64,000 nt of DNA from Candidatus Zymogenus saltonus (lineage in GTDB: Bacteria; Desulfobacterota; Zymogenia; Zymogenales; Zymogenaceae). This document shows, one piece after another, positions 63,610 to 64,000 of the stretch. The translations under genes and the position numbers were made by a program. The notes under the pieces were generated by a model, which was not told the origin of the DNA, made no database searches, and saw nothing but the letters and a program-made list of their open reading frames with translations. Where the stretch lies: assembly GCA_016929395.1 (NCBI GenBank), contig JAFGIX010000009.1, positions 30,118 to 94,117 on the forward strand, read 5' to 3'. Every line of letters begins with the position of its first letter. Position 1 is the first letter of the stretch.

Positions 63610-64000
63610 TCACTTCTTCAGCTCCTTGCAGGCATCCTCTTCGCCGCCGTCGCAGGCCTTCTTGAAGTCGGCTTTGGCCTTCTCCGTTTCGCCCATCGCC
63701 TTGTAGTTAAGCCCACGGGTGCAGTAGAAAAAAAGATCTTCTTCAATACTGATCGCCTTGTTTATATCTGCCATCGCCTCTGAATATCTTCCTAACTCCC
63801 GGTAGACGTTGCTCCTGCTGTCGAGGGCATATGGATTGTTAGGCTCTATGCGAAGCGCAACCGTGATGTCCTCCAACGCCTTGTCGTATTGTTTCAACAG
63901 GTAGTATTTCCAACCCCTGTTATTGTAGGCATCGGCATAATTCGGGTCGATACTTATCACCTTGGTATAGTCCGCTATCGCCTCGTTGTATTTCTTCAAA
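63610..64000 (-). CDS. TPR-repeat protein (5' end outside the window)
   Basis: The visible 130 residues are tandem 34-residue TPR units: YNEAIADYTKVISIDPNYAD, DKALEDITVALRIEPNNPYA, RYSEAMADINKAISIEEDLF and TEKAKADFKKACDGGEEDAC at the end. They form a helical scaffold for protein contacts. The reading frame is open to the window edge, so the true start and any signal peptide lie outside. The final Cys-rich end (DACKELKK) is typical of Sel1/TPR proteins. Function is unknown. Confidence 0.85.
   Translation of the reverse strand, partial: LKKYNEAIADYTKVISIDPNYADAYNNRGWKYYLLKQYDKALEDITVALRIEPNNPYALDSRSNVYRELGRYSEAMADINKAISIEEDLFFYCTRGLNYKAMGETEKAKADFKKACDGGEEDACKELKK

Overview
The window looks like a chromosomal segment of a Gram-negative anaerobe, most plausibly from the Desulfobacterota (former Deltaproteobacteria). 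This is inferred from gene content, not from a marker-gene tree. Supporting signs are rubrerythrins, a superoxide reductase and a rubredoxin with a Fur/PerR-type regulator, a tungstate ABC transporter in a large molybdenum/tungsten cofactor operon, acyl-CoA enzymes, MurJ, TatA, ComEC, and a CbiQ protein starting MKHHFID. Start codons are often TTG or GTG after good Shine-Dalgarno sites. Most genes have mixed to GC-rich codon use. Two AT-rich genes flanking uvrB (7746-9890 and 11987-12736) stand out.

Layout. 48-1541 (minus): nuoA-nuoB-nuoC, the start of a complex I operon that leaves the window on the left. 1801-4986 (minus): a lipoprotein, an SH3b-domain exported protein and a GPH-type transporter. 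5145-7460: cysS and an enoyl-CoA hydratase, followed by a 123-bp inverted-repeat element. 7746-12736: an AT-rich membrane NTPase with TPR repeats, uvrB, and a convergent AT-rich membrane JAMM/JAB protein. 12793-14273 (minus): a LURP-one-like and a FecR-domain protein. 14438-22731 (plus): uvrC, acyl-CoA synthetase coupled to comEC, an alpha/beta hydrolase and an SDR. 23074-28519 (minus): acyl-CoA dehydrogenase, a small membrane protein, an M28 peptidase, an O6-alkylguanine methyltransferase and murJ. 28588-33614: rpsT, then about 1 kb of degenerate tandem repeats, then holA and leuS on the minus strand.

33788-36432 (minus): a V4R-domain protein and a B12-binding radical SAM protein. 36712-40527 (plus): an orphan cobalt-type ECF pair (cbiQ-cbiO without cbiM), a histone-deacetylase-like amidohydrolase and an alpha/beta hydrolase. 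42031-50667: a probable molybdenum/tungsten-cofactor riboswitch with an intrinsic terminator, then tupABC, two moeA genes (the second fused to a periplasmic-binding-like domain), moaA, moaC, a MOSC protein and mogA/moaB. Together they take up tungstate (or molybdate) and build and load the pterin cofactor. 50778-53506: a PHP phosphoesterase, a double-HAD phosphatase and a cysteine-dependent phosphatase. 53659-57467 (minus): an oxygen-defence island (two rubrerythrins, superoxide reductase, rubredoxin, a TIGR02757 protein, a small winged-helix protein, and a Fur/PerR regulator with a Fur-like box upstream).

57716-62519 (minus): an amidohydrolase, a UMF1-like MFS protein, a ferredoxin and a Gfo/Idh/MocA oxidoreductase. 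62721-64000: tatA, an initiator tRNA with a promoter and terminator, inverted-repeat remnants, and a TPR protein cut by the window edge.

The items most worth a second look are the 12-unit non-coding repeat array between rpsT and holA, the AT-rich membrane NTPase-TPR and JAMM proteins, the riboswitch and double-moeA operon, and the CbiQO pair lacking a substrate-binding component.
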